Shown: positions 44,817 to 53,867 of the stretch, piece by piece
How the letters are laid out: every line of letters begins with the position of its first letter
Position numbering within the stretch: the stretch's first letter is position 1
Assembly: GCA_019915135.1 (NCBI GenBank)
Contig: JAHLMK010000003.1
Span: forward strand, 496,001 to 560,000
Direction of reading: 5' to 3'
Source: Strobilurus pachycystidiatus
Taxonomy: Eukaryota > Basidiomycota > Agaricomycetes > Agaricales > Physalacriaceae
Length of the DNA: 64,000 nt
The notes under the pieces: model-generated
The model's database searches: none
What the model saw: the letters and a program-made list of their open reading frames with translations, nothing else
What the model was told of the DNA's origin: nothing
Translations under genes and position numbers: made by a program

Positions 44817-45682
44817 CCATCACCTTCTTGATTTTCTTTCCATAAGCTGAGGTTCACACGGCAAGCACCGTCACGTCTTGTAGCAGGTTTTGATTGGACG
44901 GGGCTACAGAGTCTTCACGGCTCTACCACAACCCACATATGGCACAGAATGTGGCGTATACATATGCTATGATCCAGGGGTACCCGAGATCATTTCATCA
45001 AGATATATGGGGGGATAGCTACATATTCCAACATCTAAACAGTCGACGAACTCTACCTGAAAGGGATCCACTGCGAAGTGGGCAGCTGCTTGGATTGGGT
45101 GCGCGTATGGACCGTATCTCAGATATTACCTGAGTGCCTGGGCAAATTGATATTCACAGATACTTACATATGCCGTACTGCTTATATTTTTGACTCGAAT
45201 GAAGTTGCTCTTTCGTTGTGTATTCGTGGAGACGGACACGACAGTCACACAGCTTTTCTCCGACCGCGGTGTCTCCCGCTTTGTTGCCCTGCGTGGCAGT
45301 GCGCTTGCAAGAAACCCGCGGTCTGGACTCCAAGTAACAGCGACGAGATTCGGGTGTGCCTGTTCGGCAACCGAGTTTTGAGGAGGGACGTACCAATTAG
45401 TTTGAAAACGGGGAATGGTCACAGTAGATGTTTTTTTTTCGAATGTTTGGGATCACAAGAGGGCATTGGATAACAAGACACATGAATTCCTCTCTCTCTA
45501 GGCTCCCAAAGAAGTAATTGGGATGGGACCGTGATATCTACAAGTGAATGCGCGCTCGAGTTCATCAATGGCTTCTTGTCAAGCTCACTGAGCCTCAGTG
45601 AGGTGTTCGTAACCATCCTCTCCTGCTGGAAGACGTGAAGCAATAAATATTTCAAGAACTAGAGTACAACAAGACAACTGAG
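44817..45682. other. Intergenic, no gene supported
   Basis: Several short overlapping frames on both strands (44894-45655) but no motif, no consistent splice pattern and no repeat that I recognise. Confidence 0.4.
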
Positions 45683-46717
45683 TCAAATTTGAACTGACGG
45701 TCTTTGGTCTCTCTTATCATATTGAATGATATGTATGCGCGTACCAGACTCCTGGATGACTACAAGACGGCCCTGTTGCTCGTGCGTAAGAGCAAATTCG
45801 CTTTGCACATGCAGAATGAGAGTTTCAAGCAAGGCCACACATTGAGGTGCGGACGATGTCTCGAATTTTGGTCGACGGGATTCCAAAACGTCAACGACGG
45901 CCTCGGCAATATGCGAGGAGTCCTCCGTATCACTCTCGTCAACAACAGATGACAAGTCCAGGACTAGGCGACGGAGCTGAGGAAGTCCAGCATCGCTTGG
46001 TTGTTGAGTATAGATCAGCGGACGTATGAACGTATCTGCGACGCTTTTGGCATCCATCCGGAGACCGAATATTGATAGCTCCTGTACCGAGCTGTTTTCC
46101 TGTGAGTCGGTGTAAAACAGGACAAGGTAGGCAAATGATGGCAAATCATCGCCATAGCCAAAGGCCATGCTCTGAAGCTTAGGCTTAGACCGTTTCATGA
46201 GGTCGTGGAGGGCGATAATTGTACGACTATGTGCGTCCTCGACAATGAGTGTCTGAAGCTGGGGGACCCTATACAGCCCAAGGATTTGTGCCAAATTATC
46301 ACTGGGGTCCTTGACGGTGAGGTGCTCCAACGTGTGCAGAGACACCTTGAGATTGGCGAGAAAAAAGTTGGGCTGCCATGATACATTTGTATCGTTCCAC
46401 AGAGCGAGTGAACGCAAACCTTGCATGCGTGACAGCAGAAGATAAACCGCTGTCAAATTGGCAGGAGGGGAAAGCTGCAATTGGTCGTCGCGCTCCTGGA
46501 AAAGGGAGGCCAGAGCGCGCTGAGTGTCCTCAATGATTGAGTCGAGCTTTGTCAGCCGCTCTCTACCATAGAGGCGTAGTTCGCGTGCAGCTCTCTCCTG
46601 CGCCTCCGTCGGCGCGTTGTTGGTCTTCAGAAGAAGTTCGAGATCTGGGCGGGTGAGAGGGCGGGGTTCTCTTGGGCCGGAGCAGTGCCGCTGGCAATGA
46701 TTACAACGATGGACCAT
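45683..46717 (-). CDS. LRR-type protein, F-box apparently deleted
   Basis: A single 344-aa frame. The start has a Cys/His cluster (CNHCQRHC), then LTRPDLELLLKTNNAPTEAQ and a coiled coil, which in basidiomycete F-box/LRR proteins normally stands just before an F-box (typically LP.E.L..IF). Here the coil (ALASLFQERDDQLQLSPP) passes straight into leucine-rich-repeat-like sequence (LLSRMQGLRSLALWND, SLHTLEHLTVKDPSD, LPQLRRLVLDLSSVV). The F-box and some following sequence are missing, with no frame break. The rest is intact, so it may still be expressed but could not bind Skp1 by the usual route. The family identity is inferred from architecture. Confidence 0.7.
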   Translation of the reverse strand: MVHRCNHCQRHCSGPREPRPLTRPDLELLLKTNNAPTEAQERAARELRLYGRERLTKLDSIIEDTQRALASLFQERDDQLQLSPPANLTAVYLLLSRMQGLRSLALWNDTNVSWQPNFFLANLKVSLHTLEHLTVKDPSDNLAQILGLYRVPQLQTLIVEDAHSRTIIALHDLMKRSKPKLQSMAFGYGDDLPSFAYLVLFYTDSQENSSVQELSIFGLRMDAKSVADTFIRPLIYTQQPSDAGLPQLRRLVLDLSSVVDESDTEDSSHIAEAVVDVLESRRPKFETSSAPQCVALLETLILHVQSEFALTHEQQGRLVVIQESGTRIHIIQYDKRDQRPSVQI

Positions 46718-47040
46718 GGCTAGTATGAGATATCGGTATTGGTTTGTCTGTGGAAGGGAAGCGAACCTGTATATCAGGAGCCGGCGATAATTGATGCTTG
46801 AAGGACGATCGGGCAGGGATGGGCGAGATGATGATGAAGCACACCAACACCACGCGACGCTTAGTAATCCGGTGATCTTGCGCGACGCCCTGAACTACGA
46901 CGATCTCTGGCTCCTTGTCTCGCACCGTCTCGTCTATCCCAATCCCAAGATATCCTACTTCAGAGATTCTGGTGTGCTCATTCATCAATGCCTTCTCCCA
47001 GTGCGCCCACCCGTACTCGGTCTGGGCAGTGGGCACGCTG
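46718..47040. other. Intergenic, no gene supported
   Basis: Short overlapping frames on both strands without motif. The region separates the LRR gene from the duplicated promoter of the truncated paralogue. Confidence 0.35.
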
Positions 47041-47174
47041 ACAAGTGATGGGCCATAGCTGTGCGCGTCGAAGCGTGTATATCCACTCAGGTACCAAAAA
47101 CAATAGCAATGTCACGCGCGGTATAAATATCGACAGCACCCTCCCACCCTGGCTTACTTCGTCCTACGCCGGCC

Positions 47175-47374
47175 ATGTCACGTCGACGGAAAGACCAGCT
47201 TCGGCTGGCTGATAGCCTCCAGAAGGCTGCAAGCAAGGCTTCTCCAGAGATACACGAAACCCTTGTTGCGCCTCTCATTGATCTCCTTGCATTGAACTCC
47301 GTGAGCATTCGCTCTACAGCATCTCACAGCCGGGCTAATGCTTGTCTATACAGGTTACACGCTGCTCTACTTGC
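47175..47374 (+). pseudogene. Truncated paralogue of the 43.7-kb gene
   Basis: Exon 1 (MSRRRKDQLRLADSLQKAAS to LLALNS), its GTGAGC...ACAG intron and the first ~20 nt of exon 2 (VTRCST) match the gene at 43725, including about 110 bp of promoter with TATAAATATCGACA. The match stops exactly at 47374, where the TRIM begins. The remaining exons are not on the other side of the TRIM, so the gene is dead. Confidence 0.8.
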
Positions 47375-47768
47375 TGTCATGGTCCAGGAACAGCAAGTAT
47401 ATATAGCGCCAGCGGTATGATCAGTCGACCTGATCATAGTGGCCTTTTGGCTCAGTTGGTTGAGGTGATCGCTGGCACCGATCTTAACAGTATGATCAGG
47501 TCCCAAGAGGGTCACCGGTTCAATCCCCACTAAGGGCGGATTGAACCCTTGGCTTACAACTCTGGAACCGGGACAATGGAACCGTCCCGGGAGTTGGGGG
47601 CTGCCTATGTATACTTCTGTTCATCGGGACGCTGAACCTTAAGGAGGAGGTATTGTCATGGTCCAGGAACAGCAAGTATATATAGCGCCAGCGGTATGAT
47701 CAGTCGACCTGATCATAGTGGCCTTTTGGCTCAGTTGGTTGAGGTGATCGCTGGCACCGATCTTAACA
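47375..47768 (+). mobile_element. TRIM: miniature LTR element, copy 2
   Basis: LTRs at 47375-47488 and about 47654-47768 start TGTCATGGTCCAGG and end ACCGATCTTAACA. Each has TATATATA and a palindrome TGATCAGTCGACCTGATCA. The inner part ends AAGGAGGAGG just before the 3' LTR, a good polypurine tract. The sequence around the 5' LTR/internal junction has a pol III-like A box (TGGCTCAGTTGG), an anticodon-arm-like stem GATCGCTGGCACCGATC and a B box (GGTTCAATCCC). No flanking duplication is present: the left flank is a gene and the right flank is copia. Confidence 0.85.
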
Positions 47769-48574
47769 GCCTTGAACCTCGAAATAAGTCCGTCACGATC
47801 GCGTTTGATGTGCAAAACCCATTTCGATTCGACGGCCTTGCGATGAGGAGGTAGTTCGTCAATCTCCTCGTAGACACCCTTCGCTTTCAACGCCTCCAAC
47901 TCCTCGTAGATCGCTGCCAGCCAATATGACCAGTACGTGGAAGATTTGGCTTCCTGGAGGGTTTTCGGGTCTTTGGCGTTGGGATCGTCGATGGGGTCGG
48001 TGAGTGCGGCGCCTACGAAGGCAACCTCTGAAGCGATGAAGGCTCTGGCGATGCTTGGGAAGTCCACCGTGTCACATTCAACCTCAACCTCATCGTCGGA
48101 GGCGAGGATGCCACGAAGAACATCGTCACCCCCCTCATCCGAGACTCCCTCGACGATAATGTTCGCAGCCACGCGACGAAGGCGGGTAGAGCGACGAGGA
48201 GGTGGCGGAGGTGGTGGTGGTGGTGCCCCAGTTGTACCATCAGCCATATCTACGTCGTTATCAACGTGGCCGTGAGATCTGGCAAAGCCAGTGTAAGAAA
48301 TATGTTCGAAGACAATAAGAGTAACACGCGTACTCGGTGGTAGCCTCAACGGGTGCGATAGTCTCTGAGGACGGTGTAGTCTCGGCGGACAGCCTGCAGA
48401 GCTCCGAACGGGCGAAGGTGCGACAAGTCTGGCTTTCGATGAAACCAACCTTCGAAAGGCGTAGACTGCGCAGGATTCGAGGCGTGTGGTACGCGATTTT
48501 TGATGTGGACACTGGCCTGGGCCGCCAGCGGCCAGAACCAGTGGGAGAGACTTGCGTCAACCAACATAGCACGC
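47769..48574 (-). pseudogene. Ty1/copia pol fragment: integrase end to RT start
   Basis: From 48574 down, the minus strand reads RAMLVDASLSHWFWPLAAQ and NRVPHA, the C-terminal part of a copia integrase, then frameshifts. The frame at 47769-48448 has a proline run, RRSTRLRR, and KSSTYWSYWLAAIYEELEAL, followed by RKAVESKWVLHIKRDRDG, the start of the copia RT. It ends in RFKA where intact elements continue RLVAKG; at that exact point the TRIM starts. The other end is cut by the LTR of gypsy element E1 within the integrase. Both breaks plus frameshifts make it a relic. Confidence 0.85.
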
Positions 48575-50269
48575 TGATACGCATTGTAGAATCCTAGTGC
48601 CAGAACCAGGGAATTTTGCGATTCCTGTAGGAGTCTATGCCAGGACTTCCAGTCACAGCACAACGACCAGAGAGACACACGGAGAAACTACCTTAACGCA
48701 GGCAAGTCTCCAGGACTAAGGGATACGCGCCTTTAGGACGCGGTATGATCGACCGATCATACTCCTTAACTCCGAATATCATTATCCAAGCGTTGTACTC
48801 TTAAAACCAGGAGTTCATTCAACCGTGTCGGTCATGCAACGACAAGTGCCTACCAGAAATAGCACTATGGAAAGTACCCAGGCAGGAGATACTCTACCAA
48901 GAAGGCTCAAGGAGTTTACTCGTGCTAAGTCAGAGCTCGCGCGACCAAGAATAGATCAAAGGAGAAGATCTCTCTTCCGGGCCATGGCGCCTTCGGAATA
49001 GTGATCTCCGCTCCGACGCCCCGCACCAAAGAAAACGGACTTCGATCCGCCGCCGCCGATCACTAAAGATAGACCTGGCTAAAAGGCCCGATCATGGACC
49101 TTGTACCTCACTGGAACTCACATATTGATGTGGCGTCACTGAGTTGTCAAAAACGAATCACCTTCCAAGCGCTAAGGATAAACCCAACCAACGCCTAAAG
49201 ACACGAAAGAACTCATTAAGGAGTTTTGCCAAGACAAGCGGAACCTCGGGAGACAGAAATAGACTTAAGGAAGAGCCAGATCGGTGGTGTGGCGCACTTG
49301 GCGCTGACCAAGTGTTCAGTCTTCTCCCGGGTCGGCTGTTTCGAACAGGGATAGCCAATCAGGACGCTAGTACAGAATGACTCGACCTCCGAGAGGCCCG
49401 ACGAGTAGTAAACCCGCTTACAGTACAGAATAGTAGGAATAGTATAAAAGGCCAGAAAGTGCCAGTAGATAGGTAGCTTAGTGCCCCCACAGTATCCGCT
49501 AGTAATACGCAGTCGCTGTAGTGAATCTAACTCGAGTTTCGACTCAACTTACTCTGAATTTGAGAGAACCCAAAAGACCTTGAAGGCCCCAAAAAGACCT
49601 TAGAACCATTTAGGCGATATCAGGTGTTAGCAAACTCCTTGAAGAACTCATAGGTTCCTATCCTCCAAGTCACTAAGACAATACCAAACGACACCACTTG
49701 GCGTTAGACCCTTGTGTTCGTTAGAAGGCCGGGTTGCAAGTAGTTCTGCCTTGCAATCACGCTCTGTTGTGAAGTATTCGCCTTTGAGGAGTTTAGTTGA
49801 GTTTGAACGAGTGTTGTTATCGTCTGAAACACCTTACGGAATCTTTGGTCCCAGTCCAAGACACTAGAAGTTTGGTTTAAGGACAAGGAAATCGCCTTAC
49901 TTGGTAGCAGTCCAGTAGCATAAACACCTACGGTAGCGGCCTGCCATAAGACAATCACCTTGTACAAAAGAACGATCAATAAGAAGGAGCTACATTGCCT
50001 CGCGCTGTTTAAGGTCTCCGTACGTTGTGACTTCGGCCTACGACTTTCAGATTATCTTGTTCGACTTTGTGAATCAATCTCCCTACACCCCCTAAAACTA
50101 CTCGAACGCAAGTTCGGAATACATCTCTATTGTTCCAATACCAAAAGTACTTGTTCCTTTGAACAACTACACCAGCCTCGCTCCCACAAGGAGTATTAGT
50201 GAGATATAAGGATAGATAGGATAGATTTCGTAGTCCCCTTTTAGAGGTCTATTTCGAACGTGCATATCA
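48575..50269 (+). repeat. 5' LTR of E1
   Basis: The start TGATACGCA is shared with the E2 LTRs; the end ATCA precedes the common TATTTTGGAGCCCACC. The length is about 1.7 kb. It contains TATAAAAGG at 49443-49451 at the place where the E2 LTR has one, likely the U3 promoter. The end is set by comparison of E1 and E2, since E1's 3' LTR is not visible. Confidence 0.75.
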
Positions 50270-50274
50270 TATTT

Positions 50275-50286
50275 TGGAGCCCACCG
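50275..50286 (+). other. Probable primer-binding site of E1
   Basis: TGGAGCCCACCG follows the LTR end by about five bases and is identical in E2. It begins with TGG, as expected for pairing with a tRNA 3' CCA end. The tRNA was not identified. Confidence 0.55.
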
Positions 50287-50360
50287 CGAGGGGGTGATAT
50301 ATTTTGATTTCAACGAAACCTACCAAGGCATCTGCGAAGTCTTAAATTCCAAACAACGAC

Positions 50361-52199
50361 CTGGCTGCTAGGAACTCTGAACGTTATACCAACAGTCAGA
50401 ACCAAGCAAACCCGCCACCACCAAAAGCAAAACCAGTCATTGCAGGATCATCAAGTCCTACAAACTCTGGAATAGCAAGTCGGCTTCGAACCAAACGACC
50501 TACAGCCGGATCTCTCTTCAACGGAACTCCCCAAGAAGTTGCTGCAGCTCAAAGGCGTTTAGCGAACCCGTCAACACCAAAGTCCAAAAAGTCGAAACGT
50601 GGAACAAAAGTACCACCGACGCCCCAAGCATCTACTAGGAGAAGAGCTACTTCAGATCCTGAAACACCTTCGCGAGCTACTACCAGCCAAAGGCGATCTT
50701 CAGCCTCCGAAATCTCGCCTAGTTCTACGAGCTCCACACCTTTTGGAAGTCCTCTAACTAGTTTAGAAGACGACGACAGTTTACCACCGATTCCTACGTT
50801 TATTAACTTCGGAACCTCCAACCCACGAACCAACACTATGCCCGCAATGGCTGCCGTTAGAAAGTTAATCCCTTCTGACGAACTCAGTGATGAGGCAAAA
50901 GCAGAAATCAAGGACAAAAAGGTTCCCATACCTTTCTCCAACAACGCCCCCAAATGCAAAGGCAAAACTGGAGAAGATATTAGGGAATTCTTCGCGACTT
51001 GTGACTGGATCTTCGATGTCTCGAACGTCAAGGAACAAGGAACCAAAATGGAGATGGCTGCCTTCTACGCAGGCCATGAACAGAGGAAACGCTGGCACCG
51101 ACATGCAGACTATGCAAAAGGTGTTTGGGCAGACTTCAAGGAATCAATTTTAGCCTCCTACTCGAAGGGTAAGAACGATCCGGAGTATGTCCCTAGCGAC
51201 CTCAAGGACGCTTTGGAACCTTACATCGCCCGGCCTGTTAATAACAAACAGTATTGGGAAGCGTTCTCGCGCGAAGTTCTCCATATCCTGGAAGCTTTGA
51301 TTCAGAGTGGAGAGGTAACCAACAAAGGTGCCATTGAGTATATAAAGTCCTCCCTTACGGAAGGAATCTGGCACAATGTCCTAGGAGATCTGAGGCAGGA
51401 AGTGTTGAAGACAGCAGTCGCTGGAACTACTCCGACGTATGATTTTACCTTGGATCAAGTAGCCAAGGCAGTCTCCAATTACTTCCTCACGGACAAATGG
51501 GTATCTGGTCCCCCGACCACGAATGCGTTTTCCAGGGACTTAGTCCCTATGCCAACGTCGCGGGTCAAGACCGAGGAACTGGACGAATACCTGAACCGTA
51601 TAGCCTCGCTCCAGGACGTTATCCAGAAAGGAGAGAAAGATCGAGAGGAATCTAGAAAGAATGATCAGAAACTCTTGACGGCAGTCCTGGAGAGTCTGCA
51701 GAGGACCAACATTCAAGGTCTGCGTTCACAAGGCTATGTACAAGAAACACCTAGTGTGTATTTACAAACTCCAATGAATGGCGTTTCGCTTCCGACCAAT
51801 CTGCCTAACGGGATCTATAAGACTCCGCAAGGTGCGATTCCTCCAGGCAACAAGTTTGTAGTAAACGATGGAAGATGTTATTTCTGCCGGGATGTGGGGC
51901 ATATAATCGCCAATTGTCCGGTGAAAGAAATGTGTGAAACCCAAGGTCATATATTCAAACCAGGGGGGACAAACATCTACCACTTACAAAATGGACAGCC
52001 CATTCAAAGGACCAATGCGAAGCAACCGCTAAGTCCTTGGGAACAGGTACAGAAATACCAGCAAGAAAATGCAACCAAGGTCTCCGCGTTCCAATCCCAA
52101 GAAGATGAATTCGCGCCGGATCCTTCGGTATATATGCAAATGACTCCCCAGGAAAGCGAGTTCAGTAGTGAACCATTTTCGGGTTTCGGCAAGGCTTGA
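50361..52199 (+). CDS. E1 gag (probable CTG start; first ATG 50838)
   Basis: The frame is open from just after 50345. The first ATG is at 50838, but the ~160 codons before it align residue for residue with E2 (RYTNSQN.AN, PVIAGSS, GSL.NG.P.EVA.AQRR, TPFGSPLT.LED), so they are probably translated. A CTG at 50361 (GAC CTG GCT) is the first conserved near-cognate start. The body has a capsid-like helical region (REFFATCDWIFDVSNVKEQG, AAFYAGHEQRKRWHRH, NKGAIEYIKSSLTEGIWHN). A CCHC zinc knuckle CYFCRDVGHIIANC lies near 51880-51921, then a Gln/Pro-rich tail. Gag packages element RNA in cytoplasmic particles. The frame ends TGA at 52197, ten bases after a GGGTTTC heptamer. Confidence 0.8.
   Translation: MAARNSERYTNSQNQANPPPPKAKPVIAGSSSPTNSGIASRLRTKRPTAGSLFNGTPQEVAAAQRRLANPSTPKSKKSKRGTKVPPTPQASTRRRATSDPETPSRATTSQRRSSASEISPSSTSSTPFGSPLTSLEDDDSLPPIPTFINFGTSNPRTNTMPAMAAVRKLIPSDELSDEAKAEIKDKKVPIPFSNNAPKCKGKTGEDIREFFATCDWIFDVSNVKEQGTKMEMAAFYAGHEQRKRWHRHADYAKGVWADFKESILASYSKGKNDPEYVPSDLKDALEPYIARPVNNKQYWEAFSREVLHILEALIQSGEVTNKGAIEYIKSSLTEGIWHNVLGDLRQEVLKTAVAGTTPTYDFTLDQVAKAVSNYFLTDKWVSGPPTTNAFSRDLVPMPTSRVKTEELDEYLNRIASLQDVIQKGEKDREESRKNDQKLLTAVLESLQRTNIQGLRSQGYVQETPSVYLQTPMNGVSLPTNLPNGIYKTPQGAIPPGNKFVVNDGRCYFCRDVGHIIANCPVKEMCETQGHIFKPGGTNIYHLQNGQPIQRTNAKQPLSPWEQVQKYQQENATKVSAFQSQEDEFAPDPSVYMQMTPQESEFSSEPFSGFGKA
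52181..52187 (+). promoter_or_regulatory. Putative -1 frameshift heptamer, E1 gag to protease
   Basis: G GGT TTC in the gag frame fits the X XXY YYZ rule. It lies ten bases before the gag stop and the protease frame is -1. It is identical in position and sequence in E2 (57460). The start codon of the next frame also overlaps the stop (TGATG), so re-initiation is an alternative. Confidence 0.6.
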
Positions 52200-53374
52200 T
52201 GAAGGAAGGGGTGCCTAGTGCACAGACTCCTCCGGAGAGCCAGTTGACTGTTCAAACTCGACAAAGTAATAAAGATAATCATTCCAAACCGGTTTCAACA
52301 CCGGAAAAGATAAAAATACCTTGGCCGCGGGACCGGGTCTCCGTGGTAATACCTCCTAAAGCCCCGGTATCGCCAAAGGTAACCTTCACTAAACCTGAAG
52401 TCACCCAAGAAATACCTCCTGTGGATCAGGAAATTCTTGAGGAGATTCTGGCTATGGAAGAACCTGCGCCTGCAGTGCAGCCTAAGGTAGATTCAACTCT
52501 ACCTTCGAGTACACCAACGAACCAGAAGACCTTACACCCTCAGCAGAAGGTCAAAAGTTTCCAACGCCGCAGCTTAGCGGAAGAGTTGCTACACAAGAAT
52601 CCGAGCTGGAGAGAAGCATGGAAGTTCTTACTTCCGGAAGCTCTCTTAGCAACGAATCCTCCGTGGCAGCAAAGCATATCGGACTTCATTAGAAAACGAA
52701 ATGCGCCGGTTTCGGTACTCCAACAGGAAGAATTGACCGAAACGGTACAAGACGACTACCAACCGGAGTTATACTCAGTTAACTTACAAGCACGAGACAA
52801 CTTGCCGATTGGAGGAATTGTAGTTCACGATGCGGTGGAACAGTTCATAAACCTCACTGGAGGGCAATATACTGGACCATTCCACATGACTACGGGAAAC
52901 ATTGCACCAGAGAACGCTGATCTAAGGACGTTCTGGCCTATGATAAACCGCAACGGAAAGAAGGAAAGTCTCATTGACGGGGGTTCTCAAATCGCCTCAA
53001 TCTCGCTGAAAGCTGCGTTGGAACTAGGGGTTTCTTATGATCCCAACTTCAAAATAACCATGGAAAGCGCGGATAAAGGACGGACTAGTACACTTGGGTT
53101 AGCCCGCAATGTACCCTTCGACTTCGAAGGGATTGTGTACTACCTCCAGTTGCATGTTCTGGAGGACCCCGCCTATGAAGTCCTATTAGGTAGACCATTC
53201 GAGATTGTATCCAATCTGGTAATTACGAACTTGTCCAATGGAAACGCCTTGGGAACTCTGACAGATAATACCAATGGCAAGAAGTTGACCATACCATCGT
53301 ACCGACGAGGACAAATACCTAGGCATATGTTACCACCGGGGCAACAGGGTTTTCACCTGGACTCAAGGAAGTAG
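52199..53374 (+). CDS. E1 protease frame
   Basis: A 391-aa frame from ATG 52199, or fused to gag by a -1 shift. The first ~110 residues are Pro-rich and low in motifs. Then comes a conserved region (KSFQRRSLAEELLHKNPSWR, WQQSISDFIRKRN). The retropepsin core follows: ESLIDGGSQIASISLKAALE, TLGLARNVPFDFEG, YYLQLHV and EVLLGRPFEIV. The active-site triad is D-G-G rather than the usual D-S/T-G. It cleaves the Gag-Pol precursor. The frame ends TAG at 53372, after a GGGTTTT heptamer. Confidence 0.82.
   Translation: MKEGVPSAQTPPESQLTVQTRQSNKDNHSKPVSTPEKIKIPWPRDRVSVVIPPKAPVSPKVTFTKPEVTQEIPPVDQEILEEILAMEEPAPAVQPKVDSTLPSSTPTNQKTLHPQQKVKSFQRRSLAEELLHKNPSWREAWKFLLPEALLATNPPWQQSISDFIRKRNAPVSVLQQEELTETVQDDYQPELYSVNLQARDNLPIGGIVVHDAVEQFINLTGGQYTGPFHMTTGNIAPENADLRTFWPMINRNGKKESLIDGGSQIASISLKAALELGVSYDPNFKITMESADKGRTSTLGLARNVPFDFEGIVYYLQLHVLEDPAYEVLLGRPFEIVSNLVITNLSNGNALGTLTDNTNGKKLTIPSYRRGQIPRHMLPPGQQGFHLDSRK
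53347..53353 (+). promoter_or_regulatory. Putative -1 frameshift heptamer, E1 protease to pol
   Basis: G GGT TTT in the protease frame, 18 bases before its stop. The pol frame is -1 and open through the stop, reading SPGLKEVGNAYGEAVLILE, which matches E2 upstream of any ATG. The pol frame has no ATG near its start. Confidence 0.68.
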
Positions 53375-53867
53375 GAAACGCCTACGGAGAGGCGGTGTTG
53401 ATCCTGGAAAGATCACCTAATGGTAATGTAGAAATCAAGCAGACATGGGTACCAGGAGAAAATGAAGCACACTTCCGAGAAGGAGCCTTAACGTCCCTCT
53501 ACCTGAAGAAATCTCCTGCGTACATAGACAAGGCGGCAAAAAGCCTTAGGAAACAACATGCCTTTATGAAAGCCTCTATGGTGCCAGGAACTGTCCCAGC
53601 TAGCCTGGTAACGCCTCGGGGTTTATTGAAAGAAATCAACGCAACCAAGGTACAAGGATTTCGAAAGGTGTTTAACATAAAGGGAATTGCCGAAGATCAA
53701 GAACGAACTAAGTCCCACGCCACAGTAACCATGAATCTCTTCTATGGGGTACCACAGGAGTTGCACAAATCATTCTCAGGACTTTCAGTGACGCTACCTA
53801 AAGATTATGTGACGGAAGCACAGGACAAGTTCCTGGAGCTGGAAAGTCAACGTCCAGTACGAGGCGT
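53353..53867 (+). pseudogene. E1 pol, N-terminal part cut by E2
   Basis: About 170 codons of pol: EAVLILERSPNGN, KQTWVPGENEAHF, RKVFNIKGIAEDQ, LFYGVPQELHKSFSGLSVTL and finally LELESQRPVRGV. There the E2 LTR begins, and the frame runs on into LTR sequence to a TAG at 53959. In E2 the same motif continues into the linker and RT. Reverse transcriptase, RNase H and integrase of E1 are not in the window. Confidence 0.85.

Larger units (their letters stand above)
48575..53867 (+). mobile_element. Gypsy element E1, 5' part (3' part beyond the window)
   Basis: It consists of an LTR (48575-50269), leader, gag, protease and the first ~170 codons of pol. At 53867 it is interrupted by E2. The rest of E1 should lie beyond E2, outside the window. 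E1 itself sits in the integrase of the copia fragment. It is the same family as E2 but clearly diverged: proteins are largely alike, while the LTRs align only in patches. Confidence 0.88.
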
